Shown piece by piece: positions 54,330-62,326 of a stretch of 64,000 nt of DNA. This DNA comes from Streptomyces peucetius (GTDB lineage Bacteria; Actinomycetota; Actinomycetes; Streptomycetales; Streptomycetaceae), in contig NZ_CP107567.1 of the NCBI RefSeq assembly GCF_025854275.1, positions 5,332,001 through 5,396,000 on the forward strand, read 5' to 3'. Each line of letters starts with the position of its first letter. Position 1 is the stretch's first letter. The notes under the pieces were generated by a model, which was not told the DNA's origin, ran no database searches, and worked only from the letters and a program-made list of their open reading frames with translations. The position numbers and the translations under genes are program-made.

Positions 54330-56786
54330 TTGAACAGAGCACTGCGCATACCCGGGCGGTGGCGTCTGGCAGGCCGGGTTCTGGTCGCGGTCGGGATCGC
54401 CTCGGCGGTCACCGTGACCGGTCTGCCCGGCATCGAGACCGACACCGCCACCGCCGCGCCGCGCGCCGTCGCGGCCAGGATCAAGTCCGGCGCCAAGCGC
54501 TGCGACGTGATGAACCTCGGCAAGCAGTACCAGAGCACGCCGAGGAACTCGTGGTTCCCCAACGACCCCACCGGCTCGAACTTCTCCGCCTGGCAGGGCA
54601 ACCCGAAGAACTTCAACTACGACCTGCCCGGCAAGGCGTACGACGGGGTGAAGCCGCCGACGGCCGCCGACAGGAAAACGGCTCTGTCGCAGGACCCGAA
54701 CGACACGGAGAAGAACTACAAGGCGTGGCAGAAGATCGCGGACCGGACCGGTAAGCCGGAGGACCGCAAGTTCGAGATCTACGCCCGGTACTTCCACAAC
54801 AAGGAGGGCCTGAGCTTCGAGCACTGGTTCGAGCACCGGTTCATCCGCAACCAGACCAACAATCACAAGGGGTCGGCGTTCGAACGTCAGCTCGTCCGTG
54901 ATTTCCGTCTGATCGGGCCGGACTGGCTGTGCGAGGTCACCGTCGAGCTCATCGACGCAAAGGGCAACGTCGTCGAGACACGCCGGTACGACGCATACAA
55001 CCAGAAGACCAAGGAGTTCAACGAGTTCAAGTCGAACTCGGAGCTGACGAACAAGCAGCTCGCGAAGGACCGGAAGATCGCCCGGTTCATGCCGGACCAC
55101 AGGTTCCGGTTCAGCGGCGGGAAGCCGTTCAGCCAGACCCAGCGCAAGAAGATCGACAACCTGAACCGGTACGTCAACCGGCTGCGCCCCGGTCAGACGA
55201 ACCAGGTCCGCGGCAACCAGCGGCTCTACAACCCCATCCCGCAGACCAAGCCCATCCGGGAGTACTCCGACTACCAGCGGTGGTTCGCCCCGGGCTGCCA
55301 GGGGGGCCAGGGCAGGATGCAGCTCGCTGCCGCGTCCTCGTGCGGGACGCGCGGCCCGTTGAACGACCGTATCAACGGCTCCGGGAAGACCCTGGAAGAG
55401 GCCAAGAGGATCCAGGCCGACGCCCGCCGGCTCGACCCCCGCGGAACCCTCCCGCGCGGCGGCCCGGGCGGCGTCGACTTCACCACCCTGCAACTGCGGT
55501 ACGTCGGCGGCTTGGGCAAGGGCAAGGGTATGCAGTACTCCATGCGTGCCGACCAGATGCCCGACCCCGACGAGAACCCCGGCTTCGGCGGCGAGGCGCG
55601 CATGCAGCTCTTTTCCGACGCCCTGTTCACCTGGCTCGCGCTCACCCCGGACAAGTTCTGGGTCAACCTCAACCCGGACCAGCCGGACAAGATCATGGAC
55701 GCCAAGTTCGGCAGGACCGACGCCGGACGGGTCCTGCTCGAGGCCGACTACCTGATGAAGGAGGACTTCGCCGAAGCCCTCAACCCGAACAAGCACGCCG
55801 GCGGCAAGCGGTACTGGGACACCGCCCCCCGCCAGAACGGCCTTCCGTGCTTCCCCGGCGTCCGGTTCTGGGCCGAGCCCAAGACCGCCGAGGTCCGCGA
55901 GCAGGACGGCGGGATCTACATCCTCGACGCGCCCCTGAAGGTGTCCGCCGAGTGGCTCGACATCGAGTGGGAAGCGCCGGGCAGCACCGAGTGCAAGGGC
56001 CTGACCGAAGCGCAGAAGAAGTCGATGGAAGCGAGCGTCCGCGCCAACATCGTTGCCCTCATGGAGGAGCGGGTCAACAACGACAAGCGCTACGCCGACC
56101 TGCGCGCCGTCTACACCGCACGTGTCGCGGCCGAGTACATCCGCCAGCAGGACGCCAAGTCGCCGACCGACTTCCGCGAGATCATCAACTCCAACGACGT
56201 CACCACGTGGCCGCTGCGTGCCCCGCACGACAAGTGGACCCGCGAAGACGTGTACCAGAAGTACATGAAGTCGCTGCGCGAGGGCATCGAGTGGTTCGAG
56301 CTCGAGTACGGCGGCAAGGTCTTCAACCAGGGTGTCGGCGGCGTGGACTTCTCCAAGCAGCCGAAGCGGAACATCAGCCAGACCCGGTTCAACGTGGAAC
56401 ACCGGACCCTGGACACCACGACGAAGACGTCTCTCCAGTCGGATGACGTGTCCTACCTGGACACCGACGTCCTCTACCTCGGCGGCAGCGGCAACATCGA
56501 GGCCGGCGGCGGAGACCCGTCCCCGGACCCCACCCCGACCCCGACCCCGACGGACGACCCGAAGCCGACCGACCCGCCGTCGACCCCGGCGCCGGACCCG
56601 TCCACCCCGGGCGACGACGGCAAGCCGACCCCGCCGGCGAACAAGCCGGACCCGGACGGCAACCTTGCCGACACCGGCTCCGACACCCCGATCGGGCTGA
56701 TCTCCGGCATCGCCACGGCGATCGCCGCGGCCGGCGCGACCCTCGTGTGGTGGATGCGCCGCAGGCGCCAGGACGCCACGGGCTAG
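54330..56786 (+). CDS. Large secreted protein with LAxTG sortase signal
   Basis: An 818-residue surface protein. It has an N-terminal signal peptide (WRLAGRVLVAVGIASAVTVTG then TATAAPRAVA), a ~670-residue extracellular part with no family I recognise but many Lys, Asn and Asp residues, a Pro/Thr/Asp-rich spacer (DPTPTPTPTDDPKP), and a sorting signal LADTG followed by a hydrophobic helix and a basic tail (WWMRRRRQDATG). LAxTG is the motif used by class E sortases in streptomycetes, so covalent attachment to the cell wall is expected. The TTG at 54330 is chosen because GAGGGAAG precedes it; the upstream frame is poor. Base composition is less GC-biased than neighbours, hinting at acquisition. 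Confidence 0.82.
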   Translation: MNRALRIPGRWRLAGRVLVAVGIASAVTVTGLPGIETDTATAAPRAVAARIKSGAKRCDVMNLGKQYQSTPRNSWFPNDPTGSNFSAWQGNPKNFNYDLPGKAYDGVKPPTAADRKTALSQDPNDTEKNYKAWQKIADRTGKPEDRKFEIYARYFHNKEGLSFEHWFEHRFIRNQTNNHKGSAFERQLVRDFRLIGPDWLCEVTVELIDAKGNVVETRRYDAYNQKTKEFNEFKSNSELTNKQLAKDRKIARFMPDHRFRFSGGKPFSQTQRKKIDNLNRYVNRLRPGQTNQVRGNQRLYNPIPQTKPIREYSDYQRWFAPGCQGGQGRMQLAAASSCGTRGPLNDRINGSGKTLEEAKRIQADARRLDPRGTLPRGGPGGVDFTTLQLRYVGGLGKGKGMQYSMRADQMPDPDENPGFGGEARMQLFSDALFTWLALTPDKFWVNLNPDQPDKIMDAKFGRTDAGRVLLEADYLMKEDFAEALNPNKHAGGKRYWDTAPRQNGLPCFPGVRFWAEPKTAEVREQDGGIYILDAPLKVSAEWLDIEWEAPGSTECKGLTEAQKKSMEASVRANIVALMEERVNNDKRYADLRAVYTARVAAEYIRQQDAKSPTDFREIINSNDVTTWPLRAPHDKWTREDVYQKYMKSLREGIEWFELEYGGKVFNQGVGGVDFSKQPKRNISQTRFNVEHRTLDTTTKTSLQSDDVSYLDTDVLYLGGSGNIEAGGGDPSPDPTPTPTPTDDPKPTDPPSTPAPDPSTPGDDGKPTPPANKPDPDGNLADTGSDTPIGLISGIATAIAAAGATLVWWMRRRRQDATG

Positions 56787-56916
56787 GCAATTCGCACGCT
56801 GCACACAAAAGGGCCCCACGCGGGGACTGAGTTGTAGTGGTCGTCGCCACCAACAGGTTCAGGGGGTCCTACGTTGTTCGTGGGTTGGACGGGCCGTCGT
56901 AAGGTCCAGAGGCCCA

Positions 56917-57060
56917 GAGACACCGGGTGTGGCTTTCAGGGGGTTGCCCTCGATGGTTCCCGCCACCTGGCCGCCCGGTGTCTCACGACGACTCGGCCGC
57001 TGATTAGGAGCTGCGAGCCCCTGCGGGTGCATCGCTGAGTAGGACCACGCTGGCGAGGTC
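56917..57060 (+). ncRNA. Candidate bridge RNA of the IS110 element
   Basis: Upstream of the transposase, GAGACACCGGG (56917-56927) pairs with CCCGGTGTCTC (56974-56984) over 11 bases. Inside are a second stem (GTGGC with GCCAC) and a small AGGG/CCCT hairpin, giving a long stem with an internal loop. A further structured segment follows to about 57060. IS110-group elements encode their target/donor-specifying bridge RNA in this position, so this is the natural candidate. Extent is approximate. Confidence 0.45.
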
Positions 57061-57100
57061 GTCCGGGAGGACAACGCATATCGAACGACCGGAGGAACAG

Positions 57101-58291
57101 GTGGCCCAGATCTGGGCGGGTACGGACATCGGCAAGACGCACCATCACTGCGTGGTCCTTGACGCCGAGGGCAAGCGGCTGCTGTCGCGGCGGGTGCTGA
57201 ACGACGAGCCGGAGCTGCTGGCTCTGCTCGCCGATGTGCTGGCGATCGACGAGGACGTGGTGTGGGCGGTCGACGTCGCCGACGGCATGGCCACTCTGCT
57301 GATCAACGTGTTGCTCAACCACGGGCAGCAGCTCGTCTACATACCCGGCCTGGCGGTCAACCGGGCATCCGCCGGCTACCGGGGCGTGGGCAAGACTGAC
57401 GCCAAGGACGCGACCGTCATCGCCGACCAGGCCCGGATGCGACGGGACCTGACGATCCTGCGGCCGGACGACGAACGGGCCGTCGAACTGCGGATCCTCA
57501 CGGACCGCCGCGCCGACCTCAACGCGGACCGCACCCGCCGGATCAACCGCCTTCGTGGCCAACTCACCAGCATTTTCCCGGCGTTGGAACGCGTACTGGA
57601 TCTCGGCAACGTCGGCCCGCTGATCCTCCTGACCGGCTACCAGACCCCGGCCGCCCTGCGCCGAACCGGCCGCAGCCGACTGGAGACCTGGCTCAGGAAC
57701 CGCAAGGTCCGCAGCGCCGAAGCCCTCGCCGAGGCCGCCCTCGAAGCTGCCGGGCGCCAGCACACCGCCGTCCCCGGGGAGAAGATCACCGCCCAGGTGA
57801 TCCACACCCTGGCGAAGGAGGTGATGAGCCTCAACGAGCAGATCGCCGAGATCGACAAGCTCATTGCGGCCCGGTTTCGCGAACACGAGCTCGCCGAAGT
57901 GATCTCCAGCATGCCCGGCATCGGCCCCCTCCTGGGCGCCGAGTTCCTTGCCGCCACCGCGGGCGACATGAGCCGCTTCGGCAGCTCCGACCGCCTGGCC
58001 AGCTTCGGAGGCGTGGCTCCGGTGCCCCGGGACTCCGGCAACGTCAGCGGCAACCTGCATCGCCCCCGGCGTTACCACCGCGGCCTGCAGCGCGTCTTCT
58101 ACACCTCCGCGCTGATCAGCATCCGCAACTGCGACGCGTCCCGCCGCTTCTACGAACGCAAACGCTCCGAAGGCAAGCGGCATACGCAGGCGGTCCTCGC
58201 CCTGGCCCGCCGACGGGTCAACGTCCTGTGGGCCCTGATCCGTGACGGACGGTGTTTCCAACGCGAACTCCCGGTCACAGTCCCGGCTTGA
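57101..58291 (+). CDS. IS110-family transposase (DEDD recombinase)
   Basis: A 396-residue full-length transposase. The RuvC-like N-terminal domain has GTDIGKTHHHCVVLD, AVDVADGMA and KTDAKDATVIADQAR (acidic catalytic residues). The C-terminal transposase_20 region contains ISSMPGIGPLLGAEFLA, the Ser-containing FGGVAPVPRDSGN and HRPRRYHRGLQRVFYTSA. The GTG start has CCGGAGGAACAG upstream. No frameshift, so the element may still be active when guided by its bridge RNA. Confidence 0.93.
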   Translation: MAQIWAGTDIGKTHHHCVVLDAEGKRLLSRRVLNDEPELLALLADVLAIDEDVVWAVDVADGMATLLINVLLNHGQQLVYIPGLAVNRASAGYRGVGKTDAKDATVIADQARMRRDLTILRPDDERAVELRILTDRRADLNADRTRRINRLRGQLTSIFPALERVLDLGNVGPLILLTGYQTPAALRRTGRSRLETWLRNRKVRSAEALAEAALEAAGRQHTAVPGEKITAQVIHTLAKEVMSLNEQIAEIDKLIAARFREHELAEVISSMPGIGPLLGAEFLAATAGDMSRFGSSDRLASFGGVAPVPRDSGNVSGNLHRPRRYHRGLQRVFYTSALISIRNCDASRRFYERKRSEGKRHTQAVLALARRRVNVLWALIRDGRCFQRELPVTVPA

Positions 58292-58335
58292 CAACATCAT
58301 TAGGAGGTGGCGACGAACTTCGAGATCCGAGCGGC

Positions 58336-58380
58336 CCGGAGGCCGGTACCACCGATCCACGTGGTGGTACCGGCCTCCGG
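58336..58380. terminator. Perfect 18-base-pair hairpin right of the IS110 element
   Basis: CCGGAGGCCGGTACCACC pairs perfectly with its inverse around a 9-base loop (58354-58362). It may be the original terminator of the LAxTG gene displaced by the insertion, or an end structure of the IS. The surrounding noncoding stretch (58292-58595) otherwise holds only terminator repeat A. Confidence 0.5.
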
Positions 58381-58447
58381 CCCGTCCCGGTCCCTGTCCC
58401 TGCACGGGGAAACCCAGGGGGCGTTTCAGCGACCCCGAGTCGCACAC

Positions 58448-58504
58448 GGCTGCACACACGCGAAGACCCCGATCTCAGTGTTTCCGCTGGTGACGGGGGT
58501 CTTT
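58448..58504. repeat. Terminator-containing direct repeat, copy A
   Basis: About 57 bases (GGCTGCACACACGCGAAGAC to GGGGTCTTT) nearly identical to copy B at 60325-60380, in the same orientation, with about six differences. It contains an AAGACCCC/GGGGTCTT stem with an inner CAG/CTG stem. The two copies bracket about 1.8 kb of mobile DNA. Confidence 0.75.
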
Positions 58505-58595
58505 AGTGCTCCAGCGGCAAATCGTGATCTTGTGGTCTGCGGTAGGGGCGTTTTTGAGGTGCTGCGGGTTCGGTAGTGCTGCACACTTCGTTGTT

Positions 58596-59129
58596 GTGGA
58601 GATCGTGGAGGGTGAGCTGCGGCGCCTTCGGACGGGGCTGGGAGCTGGCGATCGTCGGGAGTGGGCGTTTCTCGTGCGGGTCCGGTTTACCGCCGATGAC
58701 GCGGCACGAGTCATCGGCGGTGCGCGTGATGTTCTGGCCGCCGTGATCGAACGGGTAGGCAACTGGCCTGCGTTCGAGTGTTGGCCCGAGTTGTTGCCGG
58801 CGTGGTTCGTGCAGCGTTGTGAGCCGGAAAGTGTTCCCGACCCGTCCTTCGACGTCGAGGCGTGGGAGCGGTGGTGGCGCGGGCTGACTTCCGAGCAGAA
58901 GGCGGCGGAGTGTCAGGGGCCATGGATGCTCTCGGACTGGCTCTACTACTTCGATCCGACTGAGGAGGGACGGGGCGACGATCGCAGTTGGTGGTGGTGG
59001 GATGCGGGAGTGAGCGAACCGGGCAGTGGATGGGTCGAGGTCGCCACCACGGGCTGGCCGTGCGAGACCGGATCCTTGTCCTGGCTCATCAAGGCGAGCG
59101 GCGGCACGGATCTTGGCTACGGGACGTGA
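58596..59129 (+). CDS. Hypothetical protein
   Basis: A 177-residue protein when started at the GTG at 58596. It is rich in Trp and acidic residues (CWPELLPAWFVQRCEPE, EAWERWWRGLTSEQKAAE, GPWMLSDWLYYFDPTEEG, DRSWWWWDAGVSEPGSGWVEV). No ribosome site is visible, and the frame is open further upstream into repeat A, so the start is uncertain. It lies between the two terminator repeats together with transposase remnants, suggesting it came with a mobile segment. Function unknown. Confidence 0.6.
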   Translation: MEIVEGELRRLRTGLGAGDRREWAFLVRVRFTADDAARVIGGARDVLAAVIERVGNWPAFECWPELLPAWFVQRCEPESVPDPSFDVEAWERWWRGLTSEQKAAECQGPWMLSDWLYYFDPTEEGRGDDRSWWWWDAGVSEPGSGWVEVATTGWPCETGSLSWLIKASGGTDLGYGT

Positions 59130-59133
59130 GTCC

Positions 59134-60140
59134 TCATCCCTGGCAAGCGGCCTGTCTCCGGTAATGGCTGGCCCGGGCGCGGGCTTGATGGCGTCGCCGC
59201 CAGTGCGACCAGCCGAGTAGGGCAGTCACGGATGTGGCAGGAGCGATCAGCAGGTTGAACAGTCGCTGGATCTCGTTACAGGTCAACGGGATGCCGATCG
59301 CGGAACGCTCCAGCCCGGTGATCAGATCCCCTTCCCAGTGGCCCGGGACAGCGCGGTCCTCGTGCTCGGCGGGCCTCTCGCTGATCAACGCTTCTGGCGT
59401 GACGTGCGCCCAGGTCTTCCTTCGTGAAGGTGCCCGCGGCGCACGCAGAGCGCGACCGGTCCGAAGACACAGGATGAGCTCGCGTTTCAGCGCACCGCGG
59501 CCCTGAATGGAGAGGGCCTGGTAGATCGCCTCGTGACTGATGCGCATGGTTTCACCATCCGGGAAATCACGCTTGATCCGGTTCGCGATCTGTTCTGGAC
59601 TCCATACCTGAACCCACGCATCATCCTTGCGGTGCGGCTTGTTCCGCCCCGTCCACGAGCCCGTCACCGGTCCCGCGATCGGCATGCCTCCAGATGTGGT
59701 GATCTGGCCGGACAGCCTCTCCTGGACGTAGGCGTGCAACTTCGGATTGGTGACCAACTTCGCTGTCTTCGGACACCGGGCCGCCATATCTGATTTCCAC
59801 TGCGCCACCGACGCCCGGTAGCCGAGCTTCCCACTTCTTGTGGCGGCGTTGCGTCGCAGCTCGCGGGAGATCGTGCCTGGATTACGACCGACGTCTCGAG
59901 CGATCTCGCGCACTCCCTTGCCCTGCGCCCAGAGCAACGCCGCATGCCGCCACACTGGCGGTACCAGCCCGTCGCGACCGCCGGCGCCACGCCGATGACG
60001 GCGGCGGCCTCCTCAGCGAGAAGGCCCTTGGCGATCTCCGTCCAGAACGCCGCCTCGACATGACGCTGATACTTCGGATGCCCCGGAGACCTCAGCTTCG
60101 GACGCAGCGCCCGGTCCGCTGCCTGCTGACGACGCACCAT
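59134..60140 (-). pseudogene. Broken IS30-family transposase fused to another transposase's C-terminal end
   Basis: The N-terminal part (MVRRQQAADRALRPKLRSPG to AVATGWYRQCGGM) lies in one frame. After a frame change near 59945 the IS30 core follows: GVREIARDVGRNPGTISREL (helix-turn-helix), WSPEQIANRIKRDFP, MRISHEAIYQALSIQGRGAL and GHWEGDLITGLERSAIG. At about 59284 the IS30 sequence stops before the rest of the DDE domain and runs in frame into SHWRRRHQARARASHYRR, the C-terminal style of an unrelated Streptomyces DDE transposase. Catalytically dead mosaic; likely produced by nested insertions and deletions. Confidence 0.78.
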
Positions 60141-60189
60141 CCAACACCTCCACGCGTACGAGGTGTTGCGACGACCAGTTGAATCCGCC

Positions 60190-60309
60190 CTGCGATCCGC
60201 GATCGCTGTGCAGAATGCAGCCGTCGACGTTTTCACGCCGGGCCACGGCGTTGTCCAGGGCGGTCACGGTCAGGCGGGACTTCATCCGCTCGTCGATGGA
60301 GTGACCCCG
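60190..60309 (-). pseudogene. IS3-family transposase (OrfB) fragment
   Basis: About 40 residues of an rve-type integrase core: GHSIDERMKSRLTVTALDNA followed by a VDGC-ILHSDRGSQ segment, including the catalytic-core HSDRGSQ. It is cut off on both sides: on the left it runs into IS30 upstream sequence, on the right it ends near terminator repeat B. Confidence 0.72.
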
Positions 60310-60324
60310 ACATACGCCCGCTCC

Positions 60325-60380
60325 GGCTGCACATACGCGAAGACCCCGGCCTCAGCGTTTCCGCTGGTGACGGGGTCTTT
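60325..60380 (-). terminator. Terminator-containing repeat, copy B (behind tRNA-Arg)
   Basis: Downstream of the tRNA-Arg gene on its strand. An AAGACCCC/GGGGTCTT outer stem encloses CAGCG-TTTC-CGCTG, giving a good factor-independent-type terminator. Almost identical to copy A at 58448-58504. Confidence 0.72.
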
Positions 60381-60397
60381 GGGCACCTCATGAAGGG

Positions 60398-60469
60398 TGC
60401 CCCCGGCAGGATTCGAACCTGCGCACACGGCTCCGGAGGCCGTTGCTCTATCCCCTGAGCTACGGGGGC
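60398..60469 (-). tRNA. tRNA-Arg (anticodon CCG)
   Basis: A canonical 72-base tRNA: acceptor GCCCCCG/CGGGGGC, D-arm GCTC-AGGGGATA-GAGC, anticodon arm ACGGC-CTCCGGA-GCCGT with anticodon CCG, 4-base variable loop and T-arm GCAGG-TTCGAAT-CCTGC; discriminator A, CCA not encoded. A TAGGGT hexamer about 40 bases upstream on its strand may be the -10. The mobile-element zone lies directly behind it, as often seen at tRNA insertion hot spots. Confidence 0.97.
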
Positions 60470-60586
60470 GTGCGCCGCGCTGGTGCGTGGCGACGGGTAG
60501 AACCCTACCAGCTCCCGAAGGGTCTTCGTGAACAGGTATTTCGGGCCACCGGGCGCCGCCCGCGCAGCGCTTCGAGGGCCCCGTAC

Positions 60587-60657
60587 GTGATCGTGTACGC
60601 GGGCTCCGGTGACGCGGGAAACCGCGCACACGAATCCGCGCACACGATCACCGGAGC
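60587..60657. repeat. Nested inverted repeats upstream of a response regulator gene
   Basis: GTGATCGTGTACGCGG (60587-60602) is matched at 15 of 16 bases by the inverted CCGCGCACACGATCAC (60636-60651). GCTCCGGTGA (60603-60612) pairs perfectly with TCACCGGAGC (60648-60657). CCGCGCACACGA is also tandemly repeated at 60622 and 60636. The block lies 103 bases before the response regulator start and may be an operator cluster. Confidence 0.55.
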
Positions 60658-60759
60658 TCTGCGCCCCCGGAGTGCCTCAGCGTGCCCCCGCTTCGCCCGC
60701 ACGGGTCGGAAGTGGGGAAAACCCGGACGCAGCCGGGGCGGCGGACCTACTCTCGAGTT

Positions 60760-61203
60760 GTGTCCGGCGCGTCCGGCCGAGTGCTCGTTGTCGATGACAA
60801 CCGGGTGATTCGGCAGCTGATCAGGGTCAACCTCGAGCTGGAGGGCTTCGAGGTCGTGACCGCGGCCGATGGTGCCGAGTGTCTGGATGTCGTGCGTCAG
60901 GTGCAGCCCGACGTCGTCACGCTCGATGTCGTCATGCCGCGGCTCGACGGCCTGCGGACCGCGGCCCTCCTGCGGGACGATCCGCGGACGAGTCGCATCC
61001 CCCTCGCGATCATCAGCGCTTGTACGCAGTACGAGGTGGACCGCGGGGTCGCCGCCGGCGTGGATGCCTTTCTTGCCAAGCCCTTCGAGCCCGCCGAGCT
61101 GGTCCGGATCGTGCGTCGGCTGATGCGCAGGGAGACCGGGGAGGGTCCGCCGTCCGTAGACGGCCGGCATGGAGCCGGGCGGGCGGGGAGCGCGACCGGC
61201 TGA
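60760..61203 (+). CDS. Single-domain response regulator
   Basis: A 147-residue receiver domain: VLVVDDNRVIRQLIRVNLEL, phospho-acceptor region VVTLDVVMPRLDGL, LAIISACTQYEVDRG and the conserved Lys in AFLAKPFEP. No output domain follows; the last ~25 residues are Gly/Arg-rich. There is no Shine-Dalgarno site, and TACTCT lies six bases before the GTG, so a leaderless mRNA is likely. It may act by protein-protein contact or as a phosphate sink. The partner kinase is not encoded here. Confidence 0.9.
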   Translation: MSGASGRVLVVDDNRVIRQLIRVNLELEGFEVVTAADGAECLDVVRQVQPDVVTLDVVMPRLDGLRTAALLRDDPRTSRIPLAIISACTQYEVDRGVAAGVDAFLAKPFEPAELVRIVRRLMRRETGEGPPSVDGRHGAGRAGSATG

Positions 61204-61316
61204 CCGCGCGGTCGCGTACCACCACCCGCGCCCGCCCCCTCACGGCTGGCCGCACGGCTGACCGCATGGCGAAACCGGTTCGCGAAGTGCCCCCCTTCCT
61301 CCCATACGCTTGACCC

Positions 61317-62303
61317 GTGACCCCCGCCGAGCTCTCCCGTACCGTGCGGCACGCCGTGTGCCGTGCCGTGGAGGACGGCGTGCTGCGCGTCCGGACCCCC
61401 GACAGCGTGAAGATCGAGCGGCCCCGGCCCGGCGGGCGCGGGGACTACGCGACCGCGCTCGCGCTGCGGCTGGCGCCGCAGGCCGGGCGGCCCGCCCTGG
61501 AGGTGGCCGAGGCGATCAAGGAGCGCATCAGGCACGAGCCGGGCATCGCGTGCGTCGAGGTAACCGGACCCGGGTTCCTGAACTTCACCCTCCACAGCGG
61601 CGCCCAGGAGCAGCTCGTACGGCAGGTCCTGCGCGAAGGGCCGGGCTACGGCGCCCCGCGGCAGCCCGGCGGGCCGTTCCCGCACCCCGACGAGTTGCGC
61701 GCCCGTGTCTGGGCCGACACCCTCGCGCGGCTGGGCGCCGAAGCCCGCCCGGGGGAGGCGGTACGGGTCCTGCCCGCCGCCGACCAGGCCCTTCATGAGC
61801 GTCTCGGCGCCGACGCCGCCCGCTGGGCGCTCCTCGCCGCCGCCGCGCACGATGCGCCGAAGCCGGGGGACGGGCTCCTGGTGCAGCACGAGCGCAATCC
61901 GCTGTTCCGGGTGCGCTACGCCCACGCCCGCGCCCGTGCCCTCCGGCGCAACGCCGCCGCGCTCGGATTCGGCGCCGCGCCCGACGAGCGCGTCGACTCC
62001 GAGGACGCCCGCGCGCTCACCGCCGCCGTCGCCGACCACCCCGCCGTCGTCGCCGACGCCGCCCGTCTGAGGGCCCCCGACCGGCTGGTCAGGCATCTGG
62101 ACGTCACCGCCGACGCTCTCCTCTCCTTCCAGGGCCCGGCGCAGAGCTCGTCCCCGAGCGGCGTCCGGCACTCCGTGCTGCCCGTCGGGGACGAGAAACC
62201 CTCGGCCGCCCACCGTGCCCGGCTCGCCCTCGCCGAAGCCGCCGGGACGGTGCTGGCCGGTGGCCTGTTCCTGCTCGGCATCAGCGCGCCCGACCATCTG
62301 TAA
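61317..62303 (+). CDS. nrtL: ArgS-related anticodon-binding protein NrtL
   Basis: A 328-residue relative of arginyl-tRNA synthetase with the N-terminal additional domain ([38 protein letters not shown]) and the C-terminal DALR-type anticodon-binding domain ([24 protein letters not shown]). The catalytic Rossmann domain with HIGH and KMSKS is missing, so it cannot charge tRNA. It matches the streptomycete NrtL proteins encoded just before lysA. The GTG has no ribosome site; TACGCT lies six bases upstream, suggesting leaderless translation. Role unknown; RNA binding is probable. Confidence 0.88.
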   Translation: MTPAELSRTVRHAVCRAVEDGVLRVRTPDSVKIERPRPGGRGDYATALALRLAPQAGRPALEVAEAIKERIRHEPGIACVEVTGPGFLNFTLHSGAQEQLVRQVLREGPGYGAPRQPGGPFPHPDELRARVWADTLARLGAEARPGEAVRVLPAADQALHERLGADAARWALLAAAAHDAPKPGDGLLVQHERNPLFRVRYAHARARALRRNAAALGFGAAPDERVDSEDARALTAAVADHPAVVADAARLRAPDRLVRHLDVTADALLSFQGPAQSSSPSGVRHSVLPVGDEKPSAAHRARLALAEAAGTVLAGGLFLLGISAPDHL

Positions 62304-62326
62304 GACGTGAGAGAGACCAGATTCCG

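Larger units (their letters stand above)
56841..58316 (+). mobile_element. IS110-family insertion sequence (approximate ends)
   Basis: A complete IS110-type transposase gene with a ~250-base structured noncoding leader. The 11-base sequence TCGTCGCCACC at 56841 reappears inverted (GGTGGCGACGA) at 58306-58316, used here as provisional outer limits. IS110 elements usually lack true terminal repeats, so the real ends may differ by tens of bases. It sits between the LAxTG gene and a large terminator-like hairpin. Confidence 0.7.

Noticed and set aside
61317..62303. nrtL as a truncated arginyl-tRNA synthetase pseudogene
   Set aside because: The frame is intact, both flanking domains are complete, and streptomycetes conserve this catalytic-domain-less form before lysA.
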